Of a stretch of DNA of 64,000 nt, positions 1 to 9,455 are shown piece by piece; the stretch's first letter is position 1; each line of letters opens with the position of its first letter. The DNA is from Pseudanabaena mucicola str. Chao 1806 (GTDB lineage Bacteria > Cyanobacteriota > Cyanobacteriia > Pseudanabaenales > Pseudanabaenaceae): the NCBI RefSeq assembly GCF_030323025.1, contig NZ_CP097329.1, positions 1,271,001 to 1,335,000 on the forward strand, in the 5' to 3' direction. The notes below the pieces were generated by a model. The model made no database searches. It was given only the letters and a program-made list of their open reading frames with translations, and was not told the origin of the DNA. Made by a program: the position numbers and the translations under genes.

Positions 1-954
1 ATGTTGACATTGCCATTACCAAATATGCGATCCCCTAAAGTTTGTATCATTGGATCTGGCAATGTTGGCGGAACTCTCGCCCATCGACTCGTCGAAAATG
101 ATTTAGCGGATGTGGTGCTGTATGACATTTTGCAAGGTAAACCACAGGGAATTGCTCTAGATCTAATACAGGCAAGAGCGATCGTTAATCATGCTCGCCA
201 AATCATCGGCACAAATGACTTTAGCGATACAAAAGATGCAGATATCATTGTTCTCACCGCAGGCGTAACGCGTAAAGAGGGCATGACGCGAAATGATTTA
301 TTGCGGATTAATGCCTCCATTGTTAAAGATGTCATTCCTAGGGCGATCGCTCAATCTCCTGACGCAATTTTGATTGTAGTGACTAATCCCCTCGACATCA
401 TGACCTATTTAGCATGGCAAGTTAGTGGGTTGCCACCGCATCGAGTGATGGGCATGGCGGGTGTTTTAGATGCAGCCAGATTTCAGACATTTATTGGGAT
501 GGAGCTTGGCATCTCTGATGCAGATATCCGCGCTATGGTTTTAGGAGCGCACGGGGATACGATGGTTCCATTACCAAGGTTCTCAACTGTGAATGGTGTA
601 CCAATTACGAAGTTAATGAGTCAGAATGCGATCGCTAGTATTGTCCAAAGAACTCTACATGGTGGAACCGAGGTAGTCAAATTAATGCAAACTAGTGCTT
701 ATTTTGCCCCATCAGCAGCAGCTTGTGCCATGATCAGGTCAATTCTATACGATCAGCATCGGCTCATGTTTACCTCGGCATATCTTACGGGACAATATGG
801 ATTAACTGATTTATGTATTGGCGTACCTGTAAAGCTAGGAAAAAGCGGGATTGAACAAATAATTGAACTGCAATTAACATCTGATGAAACTAGCGCATTG
901 CATAATTCAGTTACATCAATTAGAGAAAGTATTAACCTGCTCCAACAAAAATGA
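1..954 (+). CDS. mdh: Malate dehydrogenase (LDH/MDH superfamily)
   Basis: Oxidises malate to oxaloacetate with NAD in the cytoplasm. Seen: a Rossmann nucleotide-binding motif GSGNVGG at residues 18-24; the active-site loop AGVTRKEGMTR with Arg91 where lactate dehydrogenases carry Gln, which indicates malate rather than lactate; the VTNPLD motif; and catalytic His184 in LGAHGDTMVP. The 317-residue length is normal for the tetrameric LDH-like MDH family. The frame opens at the first base of the window, so the start is uncertain; the second Met (residue 9, MRSPKV) lies close to the usual family start. No operon partner is visible, and the 3' side is filled by a repeat and IS debris. Confidence 0.92.
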   Translation: MLTLPLPNMRSPKVCIIGSGNVGGTLAHRLVENDLADVVLYDILQGKPQGIALDLIQARAIVNHARQIIGTNDFSDTKDADIIVLTAGVTRKEGMTRNDLLRINASIVKDVIPRAIAQSPDAILIVVTNPLDIMTYLAWQVSGLPPHRVMGMAGVLDAARFQTFIGMELGISDADIRAMVLGAHGDTMVPLPRFSTVNGVPITKLMSQNAIASIVQRTLHGGTEVVKLMQTSAYFAPSAAACAMIRSILYDQHRLMFTSAYLTGQYGLTDLCIGVPVKLGKSGIEQIIELQLTSDETSALHNSVTSIRESINLLQQK

Positions 955-994
955 TAATACAGATCTTTATGCTTACTTAAGACCCCTTATAAAT

Positions 995-1085
995 AGGACT
1001 TACGCATTGGGTAGATGTAGTGCGGGCGAAGCCCGCACTACATCTACCTCAATCCTAATAAATTCGTTCGGTTTGTGTAAGTCCT
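995..1085. repeat. 91-bp palindromic MITE-like element, copy 1
   Basis: Ends are the inverted pair AGGACTTAC and GTAAGTCCT, flanked by TA on both sides. Inside is a long stem closed by a GAA loop (GGGC-GAA-GCCC). Two further copies lie at 27518-27608 and 45979-46069. This copy has an A-T pair in the stem where the others have G-C. The terminal repeats and TA flanks fit a non-autonomous element moved by an IS630/Tc1-mariner-type transposase; the mover is an inference. Confidence 0.85.
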
Positions 1086-1244
1086 AATAAACTTGAAAGT
1101 GTTATGAAGCAACACTTTTAAGTTTATTAGGTAGCACAGCCATATTCACTTAGCGAAGATTTGAAATAAGGTTTCAATCTACAGTTTAAGAAGGCTTGTA
1201 AAATCTATTCGTTGGGAATCATCACCCAAACCTTAAATGAAAAT

Positions 1245-1570
1245 TTAACTACTGTTAGACGGGAGATCAAGCTCTAAGCCTTGAATCATAAAAGTCAGAA
1301 GATGATCCCAACTATCGCAAATAAGATACCGAGTCAAAGCTCGTAAATCGTTAAAAAAGTTTTTGCATGTAGGCAAATGGTCTCACAATAATTTGTACTT
1401 ATCATCGACCAACTCCAACAATGTGTGAAGTAGGAGGAACAAAATGTTGAACGTGATAATGATGGACTTTGATTGAAAAATTCACTGAAAGCGCTTAGGG
1501 CTGCATCTTCCATGCCATGCTCTTGCCTTGCATCCATCTTGAAGTCATTAACAATATCCCTATATCCACG
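1245..1570 (-). pseudogene. Decayed transposase fragment
   Basis: On the minus strand an upper segment reads NDFKMDARQEHGMEDAAL then SAFSEFFNQSPSLS. After one or more frame changes a lower segment reads NDLRALTRYLICDSWDHLL then TFMIQGLEL, up to a stop at 1245. Both look like the N-terminal part of a DDE transposase, but the frame is broken and the catalytic domain is missing. I take it as IS debris rather than a gene. The family is not certain. It sits between mdh and the GGDEF/EAL gene in an 870-base stretch that otherwise holds only the 91-bp repeat. Confidence 0.5.
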
Positions 1571-1706
1571 GTTTGGCTAGCTTACTTTCATCATGAGAAT
1601 TGTTGATCAATGGGTAATAAAGTTGTTCGATTTGGGTAATTCCTACTTAAAATGCTTATTTGATATTGACTGATTTGCATTAAATTAAATTGATATCCAG
1701 AGAAAT

Positions 1707-1739
1707 TTTTGAAAGCGCGGATAAGAGGTGCTTTCAAAA
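1707..1739. repeat. GAAAGC-type hairpin
   Basis: Arms TTTTGAAAGC (1707-1716) and GCTTTCAAAA (1730-1739) around GCGG-ATAAGAG. Related hairpins occur at 25033-25065, 53426-53477 and, more loosely, 4157-4201. It lies 90 bases past the stop of the GGDEF/EAL gene on the minus strand and may act as its terminator. Confidence 0.55.
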
Positions 1740-1829
1740 TAATTGAAACCTAAATTGGCTGTAAATCAAGGAAAAAGCATTTTGTGGCAATCTAAAAACT
1801 TAACGCAAAAAAATTTATTGCTTTAAAAT

Positions 1830-3926
1830 TTAGATTGTTGTTTGAATCCACTGGGTTGCCTTTTCTGCATCTAGTGGATGTGAAATAAAGTAACCTTGTA
1901 CCTCGATACTGCTACCTCCTGAGGTTTCAAAATAATCTAGCTCTTCAGATGTCTCAACTCCTTCAACGACAATTCCCATACCAAGACTATTGGCGAGCCT
2001 TAGTATTGATTGAACGATTCTTTGACTCTTGATGTCAGTAGAGACCTTACTGATGAAACTCCGATCAATTTTTAAAACATCGATCGGTAAATTTTTGAGA
2101 TAGCTAAAGGACGAAAATCCAGTACCAAAATCATCAATATAGATTTGTACCCCCAATTCTCGCAGTTGCTCCAGTTTTTGTGAAGATACTTCGAAGTTTC
2201 TCATCAAGATTGATTCTGTAATTTCTAGCTTGATTAAATTAGGGGAAATTTGTCGTTCGTTAATTATTTCTTGAATACGTTCAACAAAATCAGACTGAAC
2301 AACTTGCAAAGTGGAAACATTAACTCCCAATGTAAGTTTTGGAATATGTGAAAAAGTCTTTTGCCATTGTTGCAACTGGTTACAAGCCGTTTTTAATACC
2401 CAATAGCCAATCTCAACAATGTCACCCGTTTCTTCAGCGATCACTAAAAATTCCTGTGTAGAAATTAATCCTTGTAGAGGATGTAACCACCGTAATAGAA
2501 CTTCAAATCCTGTTAATTGATGCTGATGTAGTGAAACTATTGGTTGATAAACTAAGTGAAACTCTTGGCGCTCAAGGGCGTGTCTTAAATCATTTTCTAA
2601 TTGCCAACGTACTTTTGCACCTTGGCTCATGCTAGTACTAAATAGTGCATATTTACCTCTACCGAAGCGACGAGAGTAATGCATAGCAATATTAGCATCT
2701 CTGAAAACTTCATTGGCACAAATATATTCCAAGTTGCTAATTGCTATGCCAATACTCACAGAGGTAAAAATTTGATTATCTTCAATGATAAATGGCTGTT
2801 TAATACTTTCGATAACTGTCTCAGCTAGCTCAATAATTGATTCTTGACTATCAATATTTTCAACTAAAATTGCAAACTCATCACTATTAACCCTAGCAAT
2901 AGACACATTAATTTTGTGATAAACATTTAGCCTTTGACTTATTCCTTTTAATAGCTGATCACCTATTGATATACCGAAGTTATGATTAATGGATTGAAAT
3001 CGATCACAATCAATAAAGAGAATCGCAAAATTACGATTAGAAGTAGTTTGCAACTTTGCAAATGCAAGATTGAGTGAATCCATAAAGGAATCATAATTAG
3101 GAAGTCCTGTGAGCGAGTCGTGCAATTGGCTATGGCGCAATCTCTCAATAATCTGTTCTTGTTCTAATTTGATCGAGTCAGATTTGACTAATAATCTCAA
3201 TTGGTGAATTGCGATTGCTAACTGGGTTCCCAATTTTTCGAGTAGTTCAATTTCCCAAGTTTGCCAATCGCGAGCAATCTCATATTTGTGAATGATTAAT
3301 AGCCCCCATGATTTTTTGCCCCTAGGAATCGCGATCGCGATAGCTGATTTTACACCTAAAGGAATAAGTGATTCTTTAACCTTTGGATCAATATTTGGCA
3401 AGTTGATATCATTAATAACTTGGCTAAGACAGCTTTGGTAATTCTCTAGCCAATCGGGATCAGTATAAACTGTGGGGAGACTCCTACCTAATAGCGATCG
3501 ATTCTGATCATTAACCACTTCATATTCAACAAATAGACTATTAGATTCCGAAAAGTGATCACTTAATTGATAAGCAATTACATGATCACTTTGTAGTAAT
3601 TGATGAACTTCAAATACTACTGTTTCCAGTAATTCATCTACAGTAATTGACTGTCGCAGCCTTGCAAACATTAAAGCAAGTAACGTATCAATTTCCCTTC
3701 CGTTCTCCGCATCTGTGTATGGATTAGACTGGTATAACTGCTTGAGTCTTTGTTTGAGGCTAGATATCTCTTTTTCCGCATTATCAAAATATTTGCCTAG
3801 ATTTTCCCCAAGAAATTTGATGCTTTCTAGACTATCTTGCTGTTGACTATTGAGAGTTTCTGATGTCTTAAGGTGATCTACAGTTGTCAATAGATCTAAG
3901 AGAGTCTCAGCAAAATTCTTTTGCAT
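1830..3926 (-). CDS. GAF-GGDEF-EAL cyclic-di-GMP regulator with degenerate GGDEF
   Basis: A cytoplasmic signalling protein of 698 residues with no membrane segment. Order: N-terminal helical/coiled-coil part (about 1-75); a GAF-like sensory domain (about 80-245); a GGDEF domain (about 270-430); and an EAL domain (about 450-695). The cyclase signature reads NSDEF at about 345-349 instead of GGDEF, so diguanylate cyclase activity is unlikely. The EAL domain keeps EVLLRW, GVNVS, LEITES, IDDFGTG, LKIDRSF and EGVE, the residues that bind metal and substrate, so it should hydrolyse cyclic di-GMP. The GAF could bind a bilin or another small molecule, but I see no obvious chromophore cysteine. The gene stands alone. 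Confidence 0.9.
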   Translation of the reverse strand: MQKNFAETLLDLLTTVDHLKTSETLNSQQQDSLESIKFLGENLGKYFDNAEKEISSLKQRLKQLYQSNPYTDAENGREIDTLLALMFARLRQSITVDELLETVVFEVHQLLQSDHVIAYQLSDHFSESNSLFVEYEVVNDQNRSLLGRSLPTVYTDPDWLENYQSCLSQVINDINLPNIDPKVKESLIPLGVKSAIAIAIPRGKKSWGLLIIHKYEIARDWQTWEIELLEKLGTQLAIAIHQLRLLVKSDSIKLEQEQIIERLRHSQLHDSLTGLPNYDSFMDSLNLAFAKLQTTSNRNFAILFIDCDRFQSINHNFGISIGDQLLKGISQRLNVYHKINVSIARVNSDEFAILVENIDSQESIIELAETVIESIKQPFIIEDNQIFTSVSIGIAISNLEYICANEVFRDANIAMHYSRRFGRGKYALFSTSMSQGAKVRWQLENDLRHALERQEFHLVYQPIVSLHQHQLTGFEVLLRWLHPLQGLISTQEFLVIAEETGDIVEIGYWVLKTACNQLQQWQKTFSHIPKLTLGVNVSTLQVVQSDFVERIQEIINERQISPNLIKLEITESILMRNFEVSSQKLEQLRELGVQIYIDDFGTGFSSFSYLKNLPIDVLKIDRSFISKVSTDIKSQRIVQSILRLANSLGMGIVVEGVETSEELDYFETSGGSSIEVQGYFISHPLDAEKATQWIQTTI

Positions 3927-4156
3927 AATTCACAAAAAGTTTAGCTACACGGCAATTGCATAAAAATTATAAATAATCTGAGAGATTATATTTTAAGAGT
4001 ACAATCTCTTAGATTATTCAATTTTATAGATGATTATTGCTATATTCTAAAAACTTTAATTGATGTTGTACTGAATTTTACTTATTATTTAAAGGTTATC
4101 AGCATGGATTGATAAATTAATTACATTACAGCCTATTGAGACTTTGAGAATTACAG

Positions 4157-4201
4157 AAATACTTTTGAAAGTATTTTATCGTGCTACTTTCAAAAGTATT
4201 T
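4157..4201 (-). terminator. Hairpin downstream of ycf51
   Basis: Inverted repeat of 17-base arms (4157-4173 and 4185-4201, core ACTTTTGAAAGTA) placed 24 bases beyond the ycf51 stop on the minus strand. The arms share TTTTGAAAG/CTTTCAAAA with the GAAAGC hairpin family, so it may be one of those repeats acting as a terminator. Confidence 0.6.
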
Positions 4202-4224
4202 CTGGCTTCTAAGTAAGCTCAAGG

Positions 4225-4749
4225 CTATGAAGTTGTATCTTGATTCAGCTTAGCGAATTGATCTGAAAAAACTTCAATTTCAATATTAGGATCATTGCGT
4301 AAACTGAGCGATCGCTTAACCCGACCAAGATATATGGGCTGTGACAATCCTTCTTGGGGATGCACAATGGTTCTTGCGTAAATTGTCAGTTGTTCTTCAC
4401 CTTGACCATTACGCCCAGGTGAAAATAGGTTGTTACTAGCTTGGGCTAGAGTTGACGCTAGTTGTTCAGGTGTGATGGTTGACTCAACAGCGATCGTTGC
4501 TTGGGGACCAAAGCGATCATAAACCAGCTTATATGGGGCAGAGCCTTGAATAGATGAACGGGTAATTGGCTCGAAACTGAGGGAAAATAGCCCGACAACT
4601 AGTACTACTGAAAATAGGGTCACCCCTACCATACGATAGCGCCAACTCCACTGCTGCGACACAGCCAATCCTGTAATCAATGCACATACCAAAACAAATA
4701 TGCCCATTCCCTGTGCAAGCTGAGCAAATAAAGCAGGCGTTAGCAACAT
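4225..4749 (-). CDS. ycf51: Ycf51-family protein
   Basis: A 174-residue membrane protein of the Ycf51 family, conserved in cyanobacteria and some red-algal plastids, with no assigned biochemical role. Seen: two N-terminal hydrophobic helices (about 8-30 and 38-58) separated by the basic stretch QQWSWRYR, then a soluble domain of about 110 residues rich in short strands. Start ATG fits the first helix. It is monocistronic with a hairpin after the stop. The assignment rests on overall sequence character and the cyanobacterial setting. Confidence 0.72.
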   Translation of the reverse strand: MLLTPALFAQLAQGMGIFVLVCALITGLAVSQQWSWRYRMVGVTLFSVVLVVGLFSLSFEPITRSSIQGSAPYKLVYDRFGPQATIAVESTITPEQLASTLAQASNNLFSPGRNGQGEEQLTIYARTIVHPQEGLSQPIYLGRVKRSLSLRNDPNIEIEVFSDQFAKLNQDTTS

Positions 4750-5406
4750 AACTTATCTATTCTTAAATTGTTTAATAAACTACTAAGTTCATTTTATAGT
4801 GGCATGTACTACAAGCAAAAATACTTAGCAATTAACAAATCAGTTAAGAGTAATTAACACAAATTATCTGAGTAATCACATTTGCAAAAAATTGTAGGAA
4901 TTTAGCACGATTAAATACATCACGGTAATGCTTAAATTGTATAGCATTTGCAAGCAAGCGAGGTACATAGCTTTGTTTCCACGCCAAAGTTGGGGAAACA
5001 AAGCTGTACTTCACTAGACTGGTAAACGCTATATTATGCAGTTGAATTTGTGTTTGTCACACATAAATAGGGCTGTAATAGGTCATATCCTGAGAATTCA
5101 AGCAAGCTTAGCTAGTCTTGTCTAGTAACAGTTCGGAAATAATTGTATTCAAAAAATTCATCTGAAATTTTACGTAATATTTTGTTTTTCCGTTTTTTAA
5201 AAGCACATGCTTGTTCAAAAGCCCAAAAACAAGTTTAGTGAGGTATTTGAGTTTTGCTTTTGCTCAAGGAAAAATGTAGACTCTAATATCTTCTTATGTC
5301 TATTTACAGCGATTTGCACTTACTTAAAACTCTAAAGTATTTCTGTACTAATCAAATCCTAAATAATCTGAATATTAACTTAGAGTCAAGGAAAACAAGT
5401 ACTGTC
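4750..5406. other. Intergenic region between ycf51 and the carbonic anhydrase gene
   Basis: Holds one palindromic repeat (4940-5033) and AT-rich DNA with no coding signal. Promoters of both divergent genes must lie here, but I cannot place them with confidence. Confidence 0.5.
4940..5033. repeat. 94-bp palindromic element, copy 1
   Basis: Ends TATAGCRTTT and AAACGCTATA are inverted. The internal motif CAAGCAAGCGAGGTAC, a central stem (CTTTGTTTCC / GGAAACAAAG) and TACTTCACYAGAC are shared with a second copy of the same length at 54684-54777. It resembles a MITE; no partner transposase is seen. Confidence 0.75.
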
Positions 5407-6186
5407 ATGAGTAAGACTAAAAAAAATCACAGCAAGAATGTGGCATTGCTACTAGTTATTGTCATAGGAACTTTTTTGCTATTTTCGTCACCTGTTATTG
5501 CGGGAGAAGTAAATATACATTGGGGGTATGGAGGAGTAGAAAATCCTACTCAATGGGGTTCATTGAGCAAAGATTTTGCGCTGTGTGAGCTAGGTAAAGT
5601 GCAATCTCCTATCAATATAAAAGATGCAGTGATTGGTAGCCCTACAAGTATCAAGTTCGATTACAAGCCTTCTCCTTTGGTTACACTTAATAATGGTCAC
5701 ACTATTCAGGTGAACTATGCTAAAGGTAGTACTATTAACATTAATGGCGAAAAATATTCACTAATTCAATTCCATTTCCATACTCCCAGTGAACATGAAA
5801 TCAACAACAAGGCTTCAGCTTTGGAACTGCATCTAGTTCATCGTAATACCGCAGGAAAGTTAGCGGTAGTAGGTGTTTTGTTGAATAAAGGTAAAGCAAA
5901 TGATTTGATTGAGGAAGTATGGAATAATATTCCAGAAGTTGGCAAGACAAATACTGTTAGCGATCACACAATTAATGCTGTCAATTTATTACCTAAGGGT
6001 AGAGCTTATTATAGCTATGCTGGTTCTTTGACAACTCCACCATGCAGTGAAGATGTGAAATGGCATGTTCTTGTGGAACCAATGACTGTTTCTGAAGAGC
6101 AAATCGAAACTTTTACCAATATGTATCCAGTTGATGCTCGACCAATTCAACCAATCAATGGTAGAACTATCGAGTTACATCGATAA
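5407..6186 (+). CDS. Alpha-type carbonic anhydrase, exported
   Basis: Interconverts CO2 and bicarbonate, most likely in the periplasm. The start at 5407 is preferred over the in-frame ATG at 5296 because it gives a clean signal peptide: basic n-region MSKTKKNHSKN, hydrophobic core, then SPVIAG. Numbered from 5407, zinc ligands fit His123 and His125 (QFHFHTPSEH) and His142 (ELHLVH). NINGEKYSLIQFHFH and YAGSLTTPPCSEDVKWHV are typical of the family. The length of about 259 residues is normal for bacterial alpha enzymes (EcaA type). With the SbtA/SbtB genes at 53.7-55.5 kb this window carries two parts of inorganic-carbon uptake, though they are not linked. Confidence 0.9.
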   Translation: MSKTKKNHSKNVALLLVIVIGTFLLFSSPVIAGEVNIHWGYGGVENPTQWGSLSKDFALCELGKVQSPINIKDAVIGSPTSIKFDYKPSPLVTLNNGHTIQVNYAKGSTININGEKYSLIQFHFHTPSEHEINNKASALELHLVHRNTAGKLAVVGVLLNKGKANDLIEEVWNNIPEVGKTNTVSDHTINAVNLLPKGRAYYSYAGSLTTPPCSEDVKWHVLVEPMTVSEEQIETFTNMYPVDARPIQPINGRTIELHR

Positions 6187-6304
6187 AACATAGATTTTTT
6201 ACAGTAAAGTTTCTTTTTGTCTTGCCTAACTGTATTGGAAACGACAAAATTCCCAAGTATCCTCAAAATTAAGAGACTGTCTTTGCCTAGGGTCGGGCAA
6301 CTTC

Positions 6305-6324
6305 ACTGGAGTTTAGACTAAAAA
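6305..6324 (+). repeat. Solo copy of a probable IS end
   Basis: Twenty bases identical to 44307-44326, where the same sequence directly precedes an IS256-type transposase remnant. That suggests an IS terminal sequence left behind. A 17-base tandem repeat with unit CCTAACGTAGATGAAAA follows at about 6361-6394. Confidence 0.45.
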
Positions 6325-6411
6325 ATGTAAGAAAGGCAGAGAAAAAGATATACAAACTGCCTAACGTAGATGAAAACCTAACGTAGATGAAAAGTAAAGA
6401 GACATCTACAG

Positions 6412-6625
6412 CCATGATTATTGATAAACTACAGGACTTTCGTCAACATGTAAGTAGCTCAACTTAATTAAAACCCAAACCAGAGTTTTGTTCCGCCCGC
6501 TAAGCGGGCGGAACAAAACTCTCGGTTTTTAGTTTACTTATGTCTAGCTACTTATATAGATTTTTAGGGAATGGACGGGATGCAATATTTGACCTGATGG
6601 ATGCAGTTGGCAACTTCAGTGATTG
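6412..6625 (+). pseudogene. Transposase N-terminal remnant interrupted by a 104-bp element
   Basis: The plus strand reads MIIDKLQDFRQHV up to 6452, then a palindromic element. After it the frame resumes as YRFLGNGRDAIFDLMDAV before a stop. Removing the element and one TA joins the halves in frame as RQHV-YRFLG. The text resembles the N-terminus of cyanobacterial transposases seen again at 14608-14742. No catalytic domain is readable downstream; 6626-7029 is undeciphered, probably IS debris. Confidence 0.6.
6451..6554. repeat. 104-bp palindromic MITE-like element, copy 1
   Basis: Ends TAAGTAGCT and AGCTACTTA are inverted. The centre is TTCCGCCCGC-TAA-GCGGGCGGAA. A same-length copy lies at 55009-55112. 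The outermost TA on each side behaves as a target-site duplication, because excising the element plus one TA repairs the surrounding reading frame. Confidence 0.85.
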
Positions 6626-7029
6626 AGAAATCGGCTTAATGCTGTGGCTGATTTCACCTCTGTATGTTCTGGATAGGGATGTCCTTGTGCTTCAAGAAAT
6701 ATTCCCAATATGGCATTCAGACTTGCTTTCTGATACACACTTGGATCAAACACAGAAGACTATACACTAGCCATTGGGCGTGCTTAACGATGCTTTCCAA
6801 AATCGTTATTTAATTTACTACTACTACTTTTTTTCACATTTCTGTTCTTTCTGCAACCTCTTTTCTTGAATGGTGTAAGATCTCAGTTAAGGCTTTTAGT
6901 CCTCAAATTTCATCGAATTCACGTTAAAGATGTTGGGCTTATCAGATCTTCAAATGTATTATGTACAGCAAATTATTGGCAAACTAATTTTTGAATTGGT
7001 ATTATCCCCAATTACTGTAATTGGTTTTC

Positions 7030-7157
7030 CTACGGGACTCTGAAATATTTGTATGGTGATTTTTGAGTGCTGATTGGTGGCAAACCAGAACGACGATCAA
7101 GAATCGCCAACCAATCTGTTTCTAAATTCAATCCCGATAAAGGCTGTATTGCATGAA
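7030..7157 (-). pseudogene. Possible short coding remnant, unidentified
   Basis: About 42 sense codons on the minus strand read VHAIQPLSGLNLETDWLAI then LDRRSGLPPIS and end at a stop at 7030. The composition looks protein-like, but there is no start and I do not recognise the family. It may be a relic of a larger gene. Confidence 0.22.
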
Positions 7158-7309
7158 CAAAAGAAGATTAAAGATTGAGGATATTTAGGATAGATAATTA
7201 ACGAGCAACATACTAGGAGACAGGTGTAGCAAGTTGAATCATCAGATTGAATAGGAGTTTTCCTATCTATACGTCTTTGGCAACCAAAATGGAAAGGGAG
7301 ATAGTCTAT

Positions 7310-7339
7310 AAAAAAGCCCTGCTTTTGCAGGGCTTTTTT
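7310..7339 (-). terminator. Rho-independent terminator of argZ
   Basis: Hairpin AAAAAAGCCCTGC-TTTT-GCAGGGCTTTTTT just past the argZ stop. Runs on both sides make it bidirectional. Confidence 0.9.
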
Positions 7340-7343
7340 TGAA

Positions 7344-9455
7344 TTAGACCGCGATCGCTACAGGGCTATCGAGCTTTTTCAATTGCTGAACAAGGAGACT
7401 GAGGAACAGCCCGACATCGGTGACTACGCCGACAGACTCTACAGAACCGCGATCGGAGAGTTTCGTCACAACGGCAGGGTTAATATCTACGCAAACCATC
7501 TTTACACCTGCGGGAGTCATATTGCCTACACCGATGGAATGAAGCATTGATGACAGCATCAAGATCATATCAGCATTGCGAATTTGTTCGCTGTAGAGGC
7601 GTTGGGCTTCTAGCAAATCCATCACCGTGTCAGGCAGAGGTCCATCATCGCGAATGGAACCAGCGAGAATAAAAGGAACATTATTTTTGACACATTCATA
7701 CATTACGCCAGACTTGACAAAGCCTGCCTCAACTGCTTTTTGAATGCTGCCATAGCGACGGACAGAGTTAATCACTTTGAGGTGATGGCGATGTCCACCC
7801 TTAACACTGACACCACGCTTGAGATCAACACCAAGGGAAGTTCCCATGGCGGACTGCTCCATATCATGAACAGCGATCGCATTACCACCGAGCATCGACT
7901 GGACATAGCCTTCACGAATCAAGTAGGCAAGGTGAGGAGCACCACCAGTATGCACAACTACGGGACCGCATGAGACAACTAATTTACCGCCACGATCGCG
8001 AATTTGGCGCAGTTCCCATGCAATCTGTTCGACCACCAGTTCGACGCGACGTTCGCTAGATACACCCGCACCCATGAAGGAAAATTCTTCTTTCTTAGCA
8101 TTGTCTCGTGCCTCAGGTTTACGCACTGTCCGCACGCCATCGTAACCAACTACAACGCGATCGCCAACAACTAAATCACGCAAGAGTTTACAGGTGGCAG
8201 TTTTGCCATCGGGACTAATTGCGATCGCTGCATCCATCCGTTGATTGGTGCAACGAATCCATTCCCCTTCGACACAGGCATCGGTGGGATAGATGGTGGT
8301 CACATAGAAGTCATCTGGAGCAACGCCATCTTGAAGGACTGGCTCAAGATTTGCATTGGAGGTATCGCGATCCTGTAGGACTGCACCAATTTCAATCAAT
8401 TCACCCATGATTGTTTCCATAAGGTCATGGGATGGGGCAGAAATGCGAATTCTGGCTAAGGATGTACTTTGTCGCTGTTCACCGAGATTAAATTCTAAAA
8501 CTTGGAAGCTACCACCATTATCCGTAACTAGATCGAGCGCCCGATTGATAATGCCCGAATCAAGCAGGTGTCCCGTTAGTTCTACAATTCTAGCCTCAAC
8601 GCCACTAGGCTCAAGAACATCTTGGTCACTAGTAATGGGAACTTCAATAGTTCTGAGGGTTAAGCATTTAGCGGCTCCACCTGCTTTGAGAAATTCCGTA
8701 AGCGGTGTTTCAATTACATTAAAGCCAGCCTTGGTAATGCGCTGTTTTAAGCCATCGCTAATTTTGTTCATCACAACATTGCGATCGACATTCACAGCAT
8801 TACAGGCAAAATTAACTGCGTCAGCCTCCTCAATGGCAATCCGCTTTTCCACTGGAACCCGCATCTCAATCAAACGATTAGAGTAGGAATCAAAAGCTGG
8901 TGGATAGTACAGTAAATAGCCATCAGCTAAGGGACAGAAACAGGTATCTAAATGATAGAAGCGATTGTCTATTAAACGTAGAGATAGGACTTCGACATCT
9001 AACCATTTGGCGAGATAGGGATGGGCATCTAGTTCCGAACGGAAGCCATAACCAGCCCATAGCCAACCACCTGCGCGATCGAATAGAGCATCACCTGCAC
9101 CTTCAAAGGGTAAGTCCTTGGGCAGCTCATACACCGTAAAGCCCTTCGACTCAAACCATGCTTTGAAATAGGGTTCTTCGCCCTGACGCTCTTTATGGAG
9201 GAAACGGCTTAATACAGCTTTATCACCTAGTACCAATCCTGCATTTGCCGTAAATACCATGTCTGGCCATCCCTTCGCAGGGGGCACTAGCTCTACATTA
9301 ACTAAACCCTTGAGGACTCCATATAGTTTTTGCCATTGTTCCACAGCGCGATCGCGGCTAGATTTGTGGACGTTGCCTTCCATCCAAGGATTTATCACAT
9401 AGTCTACATCGTAGTGATCAGGGGCACACATCAAATAATTCAACGAAGAAGTCAT
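7344..9455 (-). CDS. argZ: Arginine dihydrolase / ornithine-cyclodeaminase-like bifunctional protein (ArgZ/AgrE)
   Basis: The N-terminal half is a guanidine-group-modifying domain that converts arginine to ornithine, CO2 and ammonia. The C-terminal half is the LOR/SDH-type domain, which in Anabaena AgrE gives proline from ornithine. Seen: GGAAKCLTLR with Cys264, the same number as the catalytic Cys of Synechocystis ArgZ; the substrate-pocket text MVFTANAGLVL; and the C-terminal nucleotide-binding text VVSCGPVVVHTGG and GSIRDDGPLPDT. At 703 residues it matches the family. It initiates the ornithine-ammonia cycle, which mobilises nitrogen stored as arginine or cyanophycin. Monocistronic, with a strong terminator. 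Confidence 0.95.
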   Translation of the reverse strand: MTSSLNYLMCAPDHYDVDYVINPWMEGNVHKSSRDRAVEQWQKLYGVLKGLVNVELVPPAKGWPDMVFTANAGLVLGDKAVLSRFLHKERQGEEPYFKAWFESKGFTVYELPKDLPFEGAGDALFDRAGGWLWAGYGFRSELDAHPYLAKWLDVEVLSLRLIDNRFYHLDTCFCPLADGYLLYYPPAFDSYSNRLIEMRVPVEKRIAIEEADAVNFACNAVNVDRNVVMNKISDGLKQRITKAGFNVIETPLTEFLKAGGAAKCLTLRTIEVPITSDQDVLEPSGVEARIVELTGHLLDSGIINRALDLVTDNGGSFQVLEFNLGEQRQSTSLARIRISAPSHDLMETIMGELIEIGAVLQDRDTSNANLEPVLQDGVAPDDFYVTTIYPTDACVEGEWIRCTNQRMDAAIAISPDGKTATCKLLRDLVVGDRVVVGYDGVRTVRKPEARDNAKKEEFSFMGAGVSSERRVELVVEQIAWELRQIRDRGGKLVVSCGPVVVHTGGAPHLAYLIREGYVQSMLGGNAIAVHDMEQSAMGTSLGVDLKRGVSVKGGHRHHLKVINSVRRYGSIQKAVEAGFVKSGVMYECVKNNVPFILAGSIRDDGPLPDTVMDLLEAQRLYSEQIRNADMILMLSSMLHSIGVGNMTPAGVKMVCVDINPAVVTKLSDRGSVESVGVVTDVGLFLSLLVQQLKKLDSPVAIAV

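Noticed and set aside
884-1087. 67-codon frame after mdh
   Set aside because: It overlaps the mdh end and reads through the 91-bp palindrome.
2500-3120. Active diguanylate cyclase
   Set aside because: The signature is NSDEF, which lacks the glycines needed for GTP binding and catalysis.
8356-8886. 176-codon plus-strand frame inside argZ
   Set aside because: It lies wholly antisense to a well-supported gene and has no family resemblance.
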